Assembly (NCBI GenBank): GCA_036871055.1
Contig: CP141893.1
Span: 1,178,001-1,242,000 of the forward strand
Reading direction: 5' to 3'
DNA length: 64,000 bases
Source: Bisbaumannia sp015645095
Lineage (GTDB): Bacteria; Pseudomonadota; Gammaproteobacteria; Pseudomonadales; Halomonadaceae
This document shows positions 28,620 through 36,855 of the stretch, piece after piece. The position numbers and the translations under genes are program-made. Position 1 is the stretch's first letter; each line of letters begins with the position of its first letter. The notes under the pieces are model-generated. The model searched no databases and was not told the origin of the DNA. It worked only from the letters and a program-made list of their open reading frames with translations.

Positions 28620-29369
28620 CTAGATATAGAAACTCTCCGCCAGGGAGCCGATGATCAGCTGCCAGCCATCCACCAGCACGAACAGCATCAGCTTGAAGGG
28701 CAGCGAGATGGTGGCCGGTGGCACCATCATCATGCCCAGCGACATCAGGACGCTGGCGACCACCAGGTCGATGATCAGGAAAGGGATAAAGATGGTGAAG
28801 CCGATCTGGAAGGCGGTCTTCAGCTCGCTGGTCACGAAGGCCGGCACCAGCACCTGCAGGGGCACGTCCTCGGGCCCCTGGAAGGGGCCCGCCCCGGCCA
28901 GGTTGGCGAACAGCGCCAGGTCCGGCTCCCGGGTTTGGCCGAGCATGAACTCCCGGAAGGGCTCGGCGCCGATGGCCAGGAAGTCATCGAAGTTGATGTC
29001 ACCGGCGCTCAGCGGCGCCCAGGCCTGCTCATAGACCTGGGCGAAGACCGGCGACATCACGAAGAAGGTCAGGAACAGCGCCAGGCCCAGCAGGATCTGG
29101 TTGGGGGGCGTGGACTGGGTGCCCATGGCGGTACGCAGCAGGCTCAGCACGATGATGATGCGGGTGAAACAGGTCATCATCAGCAGCAGGGCCGGCAGGA
29201 AGGCCATGCTGCTGAGCAGCAGCAGGGTCTGCAGGGAGAGTGACCACTGCTGGCCGCCATCCTCCATGGGGCGGCTGGTGATGCCCGGCAGCTCCTGGGC
29301 CAGGCCCAGGCTGGGCCAACTGGCCAGCAGGGCCACGCCGAGCAGCAGCAGGAGACGCGAGTGGCTCAC
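28620..29369 (-). CDS. fliP: Flagellar export apparatus protein FliP
   Basis: The 249-residue export gate protein begins with a signal sequence (ending GLAQE), as is usual for FliP. The MTCFTRIIIVLSLLRTAMGT segment and the VLMSLGMMMVPPATISLPFK region identify it. It overlaps fliO by 4 bp. Confidence 0.96.
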   Translation of the reverse strand: MSHSRLLLLLGVALLASWPSLGLAQELPGITSRPMEDGGQQWSLSLQTLLLLSSMAFLPALLLMMTCFTRIIIVLSLLRTAMGTQSTPPNQILLGLALFLTFFVMSPVFAQVYEQAWAPLSAGDINFDDFLAIGAEPFREFMLGQTREPDLALFANLAGAGPFQGPEDVPLQVLVPAFVTSELKTAFQIGFTIFIPFLIIDLVVASVLMSLGMMMVPPATISLPFKLMLFVLVDGWQLIIGSLAESFYI

Positions 29370-29791
29370 CGTGACTTCCCTCTCAACAGCTCGCGACCAT
29401 TGTGCTTGAGCGCCGCGGCGAAGCGTTCGCCGAAGCCGGACTCGCCGTCGTGGGTCGTGCCGAGCCCCTGGGCCAGGGCCTCGCTGGCCGTGGTCTCCCG
29501 GGCGGGCAGCTGATGCAGCGGGGTGATGCGCCCGCCGCCGACCCCCAGCACCAGCCAGGTGTCGTCCACCTCGACCACCACCACCCGCTCCTTGGGTCCC
29601 AGGGCGGTGCTGGCGACGACCCTGAGGTTCAGGGCCTGGGCATGGCGGTTCGGACCCAGTCGGGTCAGCAGGTAGCGGGAGAGGAAGATCAGCCCCAGCA
29701 CCAGGGCCAGGGCGGCGGCGGTCTTGCCCAGGGTGGCCAGCCCCACCAGGGCTTCGCCGCCGGCCAGGCCGGTGTCGCTCACGCTGCTCAT
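29366..29791 (-). CDS. fliO: Flagellar biosynthesis protein FliO
   Basis: The 141-residue protein has a single membrane helix near residues 23-45 (AAALALVLGLIFLSRYLL) and a cytoplasmic domain with VVASTALGPKERVVVVEVDD. FliO helps FliP assemble. It overlaps fliN by 4 bp and fliP by 4 bp, implying coupled translation. Confidence 0.9.
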   Translation of the reverse strand: MSSVSDTGLAGGEALVGLATLGKTAAALALVLGLIFLSRYLLTRLGPNRHAQALNLRVVASTALGPKERVVVVEVDDTWLVLGVGGGRITPLHQLPARETTASEALAQGLGTTHDGESGFGERFAAALKHNGRELLRGKSR

Positions 29792-30342
29792 CGGTTCAGC
29801 TTCTGGACCCGCTCGGAGGGGGTGATGATCTCGGTGATGCGGATGCCGTACTTGTCATCCACCACCACCACCTCGCCCTGGGCGATCAGGTAGCCATTGA
29901 TCAGGATATCCATGGGCTCGCCGGCCAGGCCATCCAGCTCGATCACCGAACCCTGGGCCAGCTCCAGCAGCTGCTTGATGGTGATGCGGGTGCGCCCCAG
30001 CTCCACGGTCAGCTTGACCGGGATATCCATGATCATCTCCAGGTCCCGCGGCGTGCCGGCGGGGCTTCCCCCCTCCAGGGGACGGAACACCTGTTCGCCG
30101 GCGGCCTGGGCCTGGCCGCCTTCGCTGGCCTCCTGTTCGGCCAGGGCATCGGCCCAGGGATCGGCCTCGTCGGCGCTCCCCGCGTCAGTTCCCTCGGCGG
30201 CCTGCTGCTCGGCCATCGCCTCGGCCCAGGGATCGGCCTCGTCGGCCGTGCTCTTGCCCTCGGCGGCCTCCTGCTCCGCCATGGCATCGGCCCAGGCGTC
30301 CTCGGTGGGTTTCTGATCGTCGGGCTTGTTGGGATCAGTCAT
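29788..30342 (-). CDS. fliN: Flagellar motor switch protein FliN with tripled N-terminal motif
   Basis: The 184-residue C-ring protein is longer than the usual 130-155. The SpoA domain is at about 105-175 (MDIPVKLTVELGRTRITIKQ, GEVVVVDDKYGIRITEI). The N-terminal tail holds three near-copies of a 15-residue block, DPWADAMAEQEAAEG-like, at 15-29, 37-51 and 61-75. The ATG at 30342 overlaps the fliM stop by 8 bp; in-frame codons further up lie inside fliM. FliN binds FliM and FliH and helps set rotation direction. Confidence 0.94.
   Translation of the reverse strand: MTDPNKPDDQKPTEDAWADAMAEQEAAEGKSTADEADPWAEAMAEQQAAEGTDAGSADEADPWADALAEQEASEGGQAQAAGEQVFRPLEGGSPAGTPRDLEMIMDIPVKLTVELGRTRITIKQLLELAQGSVIELDGLAGEPMDILINGYLIAQGEVVVVDDKYGIRITEIITPSERVQKLNR
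30118..30300 (-). repeat. Three tandem coding repeats in fliN
   Basis: The DNA encodes three blocks of D-x-W-A-x-A-x-A-E-Q-x-A-x-E-G spaced 22 and 24 residues apart. The nucleotide copies share long runs such as GATCGGCCTCGTCGGC read on the plus strand. Confidence 0.85.
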
Positions 30343-31387
30343 GCTTGGCTTCCTTGGCTTTCGACACGGCACCCTTGACGAAGTCGCTCTTGGTGGGCAC
30401 GTGCTGGGAGAGGTGGTCGATCATGCGTTTGACGCGCAGGGCGCGCTGGCCATTCTGGCTGCCGTAGTCGCACTCCATTACCGGGACGCCGTCCACATGG
30501 GCGGTGACCGTATTGGGGAGTTCCAGGGGCAGGACATCCCCCACCTGCAGCGACAGCACCTCGCCGATGCTCGAGGGCAGGGTGGTGAACTCGGCCACCA
30601 GGTCCACCTCGGACTGGCGCAGTTCGCCGGCCATGCGCTGGGTCCACTGCTTGTGGTCGCCGCCCTCCTGGGAGTCGCTCATGGGGTTGGCCAGCAGATC
30701 CCGCAGCGGCTCGATCATCGAGAAGGGCATGCAGATCTGGAAATCGCTGGCCAGGTTGCCCACCTCCAGATGGAAGTTGGTGTTGACCACGATCTCGTTG
30801 GGCGAGTTGGTGATGTTGGCGAACTTGGCCTGCATCTCCGAGCGCAGGAAGCTGATCTCCAGGGGGTAGACCGACTTCCAGGCCTCCTGGTAGCTGTCCA
30901 GGGCAAGGTTGAGGATGCGCCGGATGATGCGTTGTTCGGTATGGGTGAACTCGCGCCCCTCGGACTTGGTGACGAAGCGCCCGTCGCCGCCGAAGAGGTT
31001 GTCCACCACCATGAACACCAGGGTGGGGGGGAAGACCACCAGGGCCGAGCCGCGCAGCGGCTTCATGCCGATCAGGTTGATGTTGGTGGGTACCGGCACA
31101 TTGCGCGAGAAGTCGCTGTAGCTCTGGTAGCGTACCGCCCCCACGGTGATATCGGCGCTGCGTCGCATCAGGTTGAACAGCCCCATGCGGAACTGGCGGG
31201 CGAAGCGCTCATTGATGATATCCAGCGCCTGCAGCCGCTCGCGAATCACCCGATGCTGGGTGGCCGGGTCATAGGGACGCACGCGGGGCGAGTCCCCGTC
31301 GTTATCCCCGGGGCCGTCCTCCTCGCCGCTGACCCCCTTGAGGAGGGCGTCGATTTCTTCCTGCGAGAGCAGATCGTCTTGAGACAT
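30335..31387 (-). CDS. fliM: Flagellar motor switch protein FliM
   Basis: The 350-residue C-ring protein has the N-terminal CheY-binding helix (LLSQEEIDALL, residues 6-16), a CheC-like middle domain and a C-terminal SpoA domain (LQVGDVLPLELPNTVTAHVD). It couples CheY-P binding to rotor switching. It precedes fliN in the operon. Confidence 0.96.
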   Translation of the reverse strand: MSQDDLLSQEEIDALLKGVSGEEDGPGDNDGDSPRVRPYDPATQHRVIRERLQALDIINERFARQFRMGLFNLMRRSADITVGAVRYQSYSDFSRNVPVPTNINLIGMKPLRGSALVVFPPTLVFMVVDNLFGGDGRFVTKSEGREFTHTEQRIIRRILNLALDSYQEAWKSVYPLEISFLRSEMQAKFANITNSPNEIVVNTNFHLEVGNLASDFQICMPFSMIEPLRDLLANPMSDSQEGGDHKQWTQRMAGELRQSEVDLVAEFTTLPSSIGEVLSLQVGDVLPLELPNTVTAHVDGVPVMECDYGSQNGQRALRVKRMIDHLSQHVPTKSDFVKGAVSKAKEAKHD

Positions 31388-31407
31388 GGTGCGGATGCGC
31401 CTGTGGG

Positions 31408-31893
31408 TTATTGCACGATGAACTCGGTGAAGAGCACCTCTTCCACCGCCAGGGTCGGCTGCGGCCGGGTCAGGGGCTCGTCGAAGAGGGTCAGTACCTG
31501 CTGGGCCAGGGCCTGTCGCCCGCCGGGAGCCTTGAGGTCTTCGTCGAGCTGCTCGGAGAAGAGCAGCAGCAAGCGGCTGCGCACCAGCGGCAGATGCTCC
31601 TGGATGATCTCCTGGGTCACCTCGTCGCCGACCTTGAGGGTCAGGCCCACATAGAGCAGACGGTCGCTGTAGCGGTTGCTCTGCAGGTTGACGGTGAAAG
31701 GATCGACCCGCACGAAGATCGGTGTCGGGCTCTGTACCTGAGCCTCCTGGGGGCCACTGGCCTGGGCCTCGCCGCGTTGATCCAGCAAGAGATAGACATT
31801 TACCGCCGCCACCGCCGCCACCAGGATCACCAGCAGGGCGATCAGGAAGGCCGTCTTGCGTGAGCCGCCGGCCTTTGCCGCCGCGTTTGCCAT
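31408..31893 (-). CDS. fliL: Flagellar basal-body-associated protein FliL
   Basis: The 161-residue inner-membrane protein has one N-terminal helix (about 14-38) and a periplasmic SPFH-like domain with YVGLTLKVGDEVTQEII. FliL surrounds stators and supports torque. ATG at 31893 is preferred over GTG at 31899 because GAGGAG is 5 bases upstream of the ATG. A 108-bp gap with a small GC hairpin separates it from fliK, the widest gap in the operon. Confidence 0.92.
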   Translation of the reverse strand: MANAAAKAGGSRKTAFLIALLVILVAAVAAVNVYLLLDQRGEAQASGPQEAQVQSPTPIFVRVDPFTVNLQSNRYSDRLLYVGLTLKVGDEVTQEIIQEHLPLVRSRLLLLFSEQLDEDLKAPGGRQALAQQVLTLFDEPLTRPQPTLAVEEVLFTEFIVQ

Positions 31894-32001
31894 GGTCACT
31901 CCTCGTCTACAGTTGGGCCGAGTATGCCGCAGCCGACTCGTGCCCGATGATTCGAACAGGGCGGGGGAAGCGCCCTATCTCCAGGGTTTGTGGGGCTTGT
32001 C

Positions 32002-33291
32002 TCAGGCGAAGAGGTCCACACCGCCGCGCAGGCTGGCGGCCAGGCTCGCCTGCTGACGCGCCTCGAGGGGGGCCATCGCCGGGCCCTCGTCATCGCCCTG
32101 TGCCTCGCCTCCGGCCTGGCCGGTGCCATTGCCGCGGGCCAGGAAGCCGCCGGCCTGGTCGCCGCGCTGCTCGCCCACCGAGGCCTCACCGAGCTGGATT
32201 CCCTGCTCGGCCAGGGCCTCGCGCAGTTGCGGCAGGGCCTGCTCCACCGCCTGGCGCACCGGGGCATGGGCGGAGAGGAACTGGGCCTGGGCCCCCTGAT
32301 CGCCCAGCTTGAGGCTGACCGACAAGGGGCCCAGCTCGGCGGGGTTGAGGTGCAGTTCGACCTGGCCGCCACGCTGGCCAAGGCTCACCAGTTGCTGCCC
32401 CAGCTGCTGCTCCCAGGCCTGGCTGGCCAGGGGCGCGGTCAGGCTGGCCTGGCCGCTGGCCGGCATGGCCGGAGCCCCGGTAGCCATAGCCCCGGTGGCC
32501 AGGGGCCCGGTGGCCAGAGCCCCGCTGCCCGGGGCGAGCAGGGCCTCGCCGCCCATCGCGCGAGCCCCGCTGGGGTCCAGGGTCGGGGGCTCGCTGAACA
32601 GGCCCTGGGCGACCGGTGGGGGGAGGGGCGCTTGCGGCGGGGTCAGTCCCGGGCGCTCGCCACCGGGGGCCCTTCCTTGCGCCGACACCAGGCGGTCCAG
32701 TGATTCAGCCGCTAGCCCCTGGGTCGGCTGAAGGGTGGCTCGCTCGAGCGCCCCCGACAGCGGCTGAAGCCCGCCGCGGCGTCCGGCCTGGGCGGCCATC
32801 TCGGTGACCAGGGCAGGGTGGGCCCTGGCGGCCTCGCCGACGGCCGGGGCGGTCGGTTCGGGGCCGGCCACCAGGGCCAGCCGCGCGGCGATCTCCGCCA
32901 GTCGGGGATCGCTGAAGACGACCTCGGCCTGTCGATCCGGTCGCGCGGCTTCCGAGGCGGGGAGGCGCTCGGCCGGCAGGGGCGTCGGTGCGGTCATGGC
33001 CGGCATGGCCTTATCGATCAGCGTCGCTACTGTCTCGCCGCCCTCCTCGTTGCCCGTCTCGGTGAGGGCCGCGAGCTCGGCCGCCAGGGCCTCGAGGGTC
33101 TCGTGAGAGGCGGGCAGGCCCTCGGCCTGCTGGCCCAGTTGGGCCAGCAACGCCTCGGCAGGCGCCTCCCCCTGGGCGTCGCGCAGCAAGGCGGCGAAGT
33201 CGAGTGCCGCGGGATCGAGGGGGCCGGCGTCACCGCGGGGAGCGTTGCCGGAGCGGCCGGCGGCCAGTGACAGTAGGCTGGCGATATCCAT
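32002..33291 (-). CDS. fliK: Flagellar hook-length control protein FliK
   Basis: The 429-residue protein has an Ala/Pro/Gly-rich ruler region and a C-terminal substrate-switch domain (about 325-400: QVELHLNPAELGPLSVSLKL). It measures hook length and switches export to filament proteins. A short degenerate repeat of A-x-A-T-G units (GALATGPLATGAMATGAP) lies near residue 275. Its start overlaps the fliJ stop. Confidence 0.88.
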   Translation of the reverse strand: MDIASLLSLAAGRSGNAPRGDAGPLDPAALDFAALLRDAQGEAPAEALLAQLGQQAEGLPASHETLEALAAELAALTETGNEEGGETVATLIDKAMPAMTAPTPLPAERLPASEAARPDRQAEVVFSDPRLAEIAARLALVAGPEPTAPAVGEAARAHPALVTEMAAQAGRRGGLQPLSGALERATLQPTQGLAAESLDRLVSAQGRAPGGERPGLTPPQAPLPPPVAQGLFSEPPTLDPSGARAMGGEALLAPGSGALATGPLATGAMATGAPAMPASGQASLTAPLASQAWEQQLGQQLVSLGQRGGQVELHLNPAELGPLSVSLKLGDQGAQAQFLSAHAPVRQAVEQALPQLREALAEQGIQLGEASVGEQRGDQAGGFLARGNGTGQAGGEAQGDDEGPAMAPLEARQQASLAASLRGGVDLFA

Positions 33292-33758
33292 CAGTGGCCT
33301 CCATGGAGGGGGTGGTGGGTCTGGCGACGCAACAGGGCTTGCTGGGTCAGCTCATCGCTGTGGCGCAGTTCCTGGCGCTGGATCACCCGCTGGGCCTGCT
33401 CGGCGCGGCGACTGGCCAGGGTGTCGTAGGAGGAGAGCTTGCGCTGTTCGCCCTGCCATTGCTGCTGGCTGCGCGTCACCTGCTGGCGCTGTTGGGCCAG
33501 GGTCTGCTGGGCGCGATTCATGGCCTCGTCAAGCGAACGCAGGAAGTGCTGGTAGTTGTGCATCGACGCCGGATCGATGCCCTCCTGCATGGCACGTTGC
33601 AGGCGCTCGGCATACTCCTGGCGATAGCGCTTCAGGGTCTCCACCTGGGCGACGCCCTGCTGCTCGCCCTGGCGGGCCTGGGCCAGCCCCAGGGCGGCCT
33701 TGTCGCGGCCTTCCCGGGCCAGGTCGATCAGGGTATCCAGGGGACCTTGTTGACTCAT
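33291..33758 (-). CDS. fliJ: Flagellar export protein FliJ
   Basis: The 155-residue coiled-coil protein is rich in Gln, Arg and Glu throughout. FliJ sits inside the FliI ATPase ring and engages the export gate. GGAGG precedes the ATG by 6 bases. It overlaps fliI by 4 bp. The call rests on operon position and coiled-coil character with FliJ-like HNYQHFLRSLDEAM. Confidence 0.88.
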   Translation of the reverse strand: MSQQGPLDTLIDLAREGRDKAALGLAQARQGEQQGVAQVETLKRYRQEYAERLQRAMQEGIDPASMHNYQHFLRSLDEAMNRAQQTLAQQRQQVTRSQQQWQGEQRKLSSYDTLASRRAEQAQRVIQRQELRHSDELTQQALLRRQTHHPLHGGH

Positions 33759-35122
33759 GACTTACCTCCGATTAGCTGGGCCAGGGCCTCCTGGGTGGGG
33801 GCGATGGCGGCGCTCTCGTCGATGCGCTGCTGCAGGAAGCGCTCCAGGTGGGGGTAGAGCTGCACCGCCTGATCCAGCTGGGGATCGTGGCCGGGGGTAT
33901 AGGCCCCCACGCTGATCAGGTCCTGGTTGCGGCGGTAGCGGGAGAAAAGCTGCTTGAACTGTTGCGCCCGGGCCTGCTGGTCCCGGTCGACGATGGCGGT
34001 CATGGCGCGACTGATCGAGGCCTCGATATCGATGGCCGGGTAGTGGCCGGCCTCCGCCAGGGAGCGGGAGAGCACGATATGGCCGTCGAGGATGGCCCGC
34101 GCCGAATCGGCGATGGGGTCCTGCTGATCGTCGCCCTCGGTGAGCACCGTATAGAAGGCGGTGATGGAGCCACCGCCGCGCTGGGCATTGCCGGCCCGCT
34201 CCACCAGGCTCGGCAGCTTGGCGAACACCGAGGGCGGATAGCCCTTGGTGGCCGGGGGCTCGCCGATGGCCAGGGCGATCTCGCGCTGGGCCATGGCGTA
34301 GCGGGTCAGCGAGTCCATGATCAGCAGCACGTCGCGGCCCTGGTCGCGGAAGCCCTCCGCCAGGCGGGTGGCGTAGGCCGCCCCCTGCAGACGCTGCAGC
34401 GGCGAGGTATCGGCGGGCGCCGCCACCACCACGGCGCGGCGACGCCCTTCCGGGCCGAGGATATTGTCGATGAAGTCCTGGACCTCGCGGCCCCGCTCGC
34501 CGATCAGCCCCACCACGATGACGTCGGCGCGGGTGAAGCGCGCCATCATGCCCAGCAGCACCGACTTGCCGACCCCGGAGCCGGCGAAGAGTCCCATGCG
34601 CTGGCCGCGGCCGACGCTGAGCAGGGCGTTGATGGCGCGAATGCCCACGTCGATCTGCTCCTCGATGGGGGCCCGGGAGAGCGGGTTGAGGGGCGGGGTG
34701 GCCAGGGGCGCATGGGGCACCTCGGTCAGCGCCTCGCCGCCATCCAGGGGGCGGCCATTGCCATCCACCACCCGGCCCAGCAGCGACTCGCCCAGGGGGA
34801 AACGGCGGGCGCTCTGGGCGCCATCGCCCAGGGGCAGCACCCGGGCCCCGGGCGTCAGGCCGCTGATCGCCTCCAGCGGCATCAGGAACAGCTTGTCGCC
34901 GGCGAAGCCCACCACTTCCGCCTCGGCGATGCCTTCGGCCAGCTCGATGCGGCAGGCGCTGCCCAGAGGTACCTTGAGGCCCACCGCCTCCAGCACCATG
35001 CCGGTGGCGCGGGTGATGCGTCCGCTGACCCGGTAGTGGGGCAGGGTCTCCACGCCGCGGCGCACCCGGCCCAGGGCCTGGCACCAGTGCTGCTGATGGG
35101 GATTGGCGATGGCCTCGGGCAT
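33755..35122 (-). CDS. fliI: Flagellum-specific ATPase FliI
   Basis: The 455-residue export ATPase has a P-loop GLFAGSGVGKSVL (about 170-182), the Walker B region VLLIMDSLTRYAMAQREI and the GGSITAFYTVL segment of F1-beta-like export ATPases. It energises substrate unloading with FliH and FliJ. Four bases separate it from fliH. Confidence 0.97.
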   Translation of the reverse strand: MPEAIANPHQQHWCQALGRVRRGVETLPHYRVSGRITRATGMVLEAVGLKVPLGSACRIELAEGIAEAEVVGFAGDKLFLMPLEAISGLTPGARVLPLGDGAQSARRFPLGESLLGRVVDGNGRPLDGGEALTEVPHAPLATPPLNPLSRAPIEEQIDVGIRAINALLSVGRGQRMGLFAGSGVGKSVLLGMMARFTRADVIVVGLIGERGREVQDFIDNILGPEGRRRAVVVAAPADTSPLQRLQGAAYATRLAEGFRDQGRDVLLIMDSLTRYAMAQREIALAIGEPPATKGYPPSVFAKLPSLVERAGNAQRGGGSITAFYTVLTEGDDQQDPIADSARAILDGHIVLSRSLAEAGHYPAIDIEASISRAMTAIVDRDQQARAQQFKQLFSRYRRNQDLISVGAYTPGHDPQLDQAVQLYPHLERFLQQRIDESAAIAPTQEALAQLIGGKS

Positions 35123-35126
35123 GGCG

Positions 35127-35852
35127 CTAGTCTCCCTGCCTTGGAGCCGCGCGCTGGCGCAGACGCTCGGTGACCGCCTCCCAGCGCCGTTCCCAGGTGG
35201 CGTCCAGCTCGCCGCTGGCGCTGGTCACACGGCAGCCGCCGCGGCTGAGCTCGTCATCCGGCTGCAGCTTCCAGCCCAGGGCGCTCAACTCGTCGCCCAG
35301 CACCGGGGTCACCAGGGCCAGGTCGTCCGGGTGCAGCCACAGGCGGGTGCCGCCATTGAGCGGCGGTTCCACGTGCAGCAGCTCGCGGACCAGGGTGAGA
35401 ATTTGCTCCGGGCGGGCGGCAAGCGCCTCGCCGGCCAGCTGGCGGCCGGTGGCCAGGGCCAGGGCCACCAGCTCCTCGGCCACCTGGTCATCGAGGCCGT
35501 CCAGGGCTTCGCGGAAGCCGGCGGCCAGTTCGCGCAGCGGCGTCAGGGTCTCGGCGAGGCGCTTGTCCAGCTCCGCCTCGGCGGCGGCGCGGCCCTCGGC
35601 CAGCCCCTGGGCATGGCCTTCTTCCTGGCCGCTGGCCAGGCCCGCCCGGTAGCCCTCCTCGCGGGCCGCCTGGCGTACCTGCTCGCGCAGCCGGGCGAGC
35701 TCCTCGTCGCGACGGCGGGCGGCCTGGCGCTGGGCCTCGCGGCGCCGGCGCTCGCGTTCGGCGGGGCCGGGCCCGGCGGCGTCGCTGCCCAGTTCTTCCA
35801 TCCGCCAGCGGCGCCAGCGGTCGTCGAAGGCGTCGCGGGGGGACTCAGACAT
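35127..35852 (-). CDS. fliH: Flagellar export regulator FliH
   Basis: The 241-residue protein has the FliH plan: a charged N-terminus, a long helical stalk with glycine repeats (GYRAGLASGQEEGHAQGLAE) and a C-terminal FliI-binding domain. It is the stator-like negative regulator of FliI and links it to FliN. It overlaps fliG by 8 bp. Confidence 0.92.
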   Translation of the reverse strand: MSESPRDAFDDRWRRWRMEELGSDAAGPGPAERERRRREAQRQAARRRDEELARLREQVRQAAREEGYRAGLASGQEEGHAQGLAEGRAAAEAELDKRLAETLTPLRELAAGFREALDGLDDQVAEELVALALATGRQLAGEALAARPEQILTLVRELLHVEPPLNGGTRLWLHPDDLALVTPVLGDELSALGWKLQPDDELSRGGCRVTSASGELDATWERRWEAVTERLRQRAAPRQGD

Positions 35853-36855
35853 AGGTGTCGTCTCCGCCGCTCAGCACGATCTCGCCGCTGTCGGCCAGGC
35901 GCCGCACCACCTGGAGGATCGCCTTCTGCTCGGTTTCCACCTGGGAGAGGCGGATGGGGCCGCGGGCCTCCATGTCCTCGCGCAGCAGCTGGGCGGCGCG
36001 CTGGGACATGTTGCGGGTGAACTTGTCGACCAGCTCGGCGGCGGAGCCCTTGAGGGCCACCACCAGGGAGTTGGTGTCGATCTCCTTGAGCAGCAGCTGG
36101 ATGGAGCGGTCGTCCAGGTCGAGCAGGTTCTCGAAGACGAACATCTCGTCGAGAATCTTCTGGGCCAGGTCTTCGCTGTGGGCGCGAATGGTCTCTACCG
36201 CCACCTCCTCCTGACTGGTGTTCATCAGGTTGAGGATCTCGGCGGCGGTCTTCACGCCGCCCATCTTGCTGCGCTTGAGGTTCTGGCCGTCGAGCATGCT
36301 TCCCAGCACCTCGGTGAGCTCCTGCAGGGCCGCCGGCTGCACGCCGCTGAAGGTGGCGATACGCAGCACCACGTCGTTGCGCAGCTTGTCGTCGAACAGC
36401 TCCAGCACGTCGGCGGCCTGGTGGCGTTCCAGGTGCACCAGGATGGTGGCGATGATCTGCGGGTGCTCCTCGCGGATCAGCTCGGCCACCACCGAGGGCT
36501 CCATCAGGTTGAGGGAGTCGATGCCGGAATTGGTGTTGTGGGCCTCGAGGATGTCCTCGATCAGGCTGGAGGCGCGCTCGCCGCCCAGCGCCTTGGTCAG
36601 CACCGAGCGGATATAGTCGCTGGAGTTGATATTGAGCGCCGAGAGCTCCTCGCTGTCGCGGAAGAAGTGCTCGAGCACCCGGCGCATGTCCTGGTGGGAG
36701 ACCTGGTTGAGGCGAGCCATCTCCTGGCTCACCTCCTGGATCTCCTGGGGCCCCATGAACTTCAACACCTCGGCGGCGCTGTCCTCGTCCAGGGCCAGCA
36801 GCAGGATGGCGCTGCGGCGCACCCCGCTCATCTCGCTGCTCGTGGCGTTACTCAT
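35845..36855 (-). CDS. fliG: Flagellar motor switch protein FliG
   Basis: The 336-residue rotor protein has the standard three-domain layout. Typical segments are FMGPQEIQEVSQEMARL, VVAELIREEHPQIIATILVH and the C-terminal torque helix region with KGSAAELVDKFTRNMSQRAA. It links the MS ring to the C ring and contacts the stator. It overlaps fliF by 8 bp. Confidence 0.97.
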   Translation of the reverse strand: MSNATSSEMSGVRRSAILLLALDEDSAAEVLKFMGPQEIQEVSQEMARLNQVSHQDMRRVLEHFFRDSEELSALNINSSDYIRSVLTKALGGERASSLIEDILEAHNTNSGIDSLNLMEPSVVAELIREEHPQIIATILVHLERHQAADVLELFDDKLRNDVVLRIATFSGVQPAALQELTEVLGSMLDGQNLKRSKMGGVKTAAEILNLMNTSQEEVAVETIRAHSEDLAQKILDEMFVFENLLDLDDRSIQLLLKEIDTNSLVVALKGSAAELVDKFTRNMSQRAAQLLREDMEARGPIRLSQVETEQKAILQVVRRLADSGEIVLSGGDDTYV

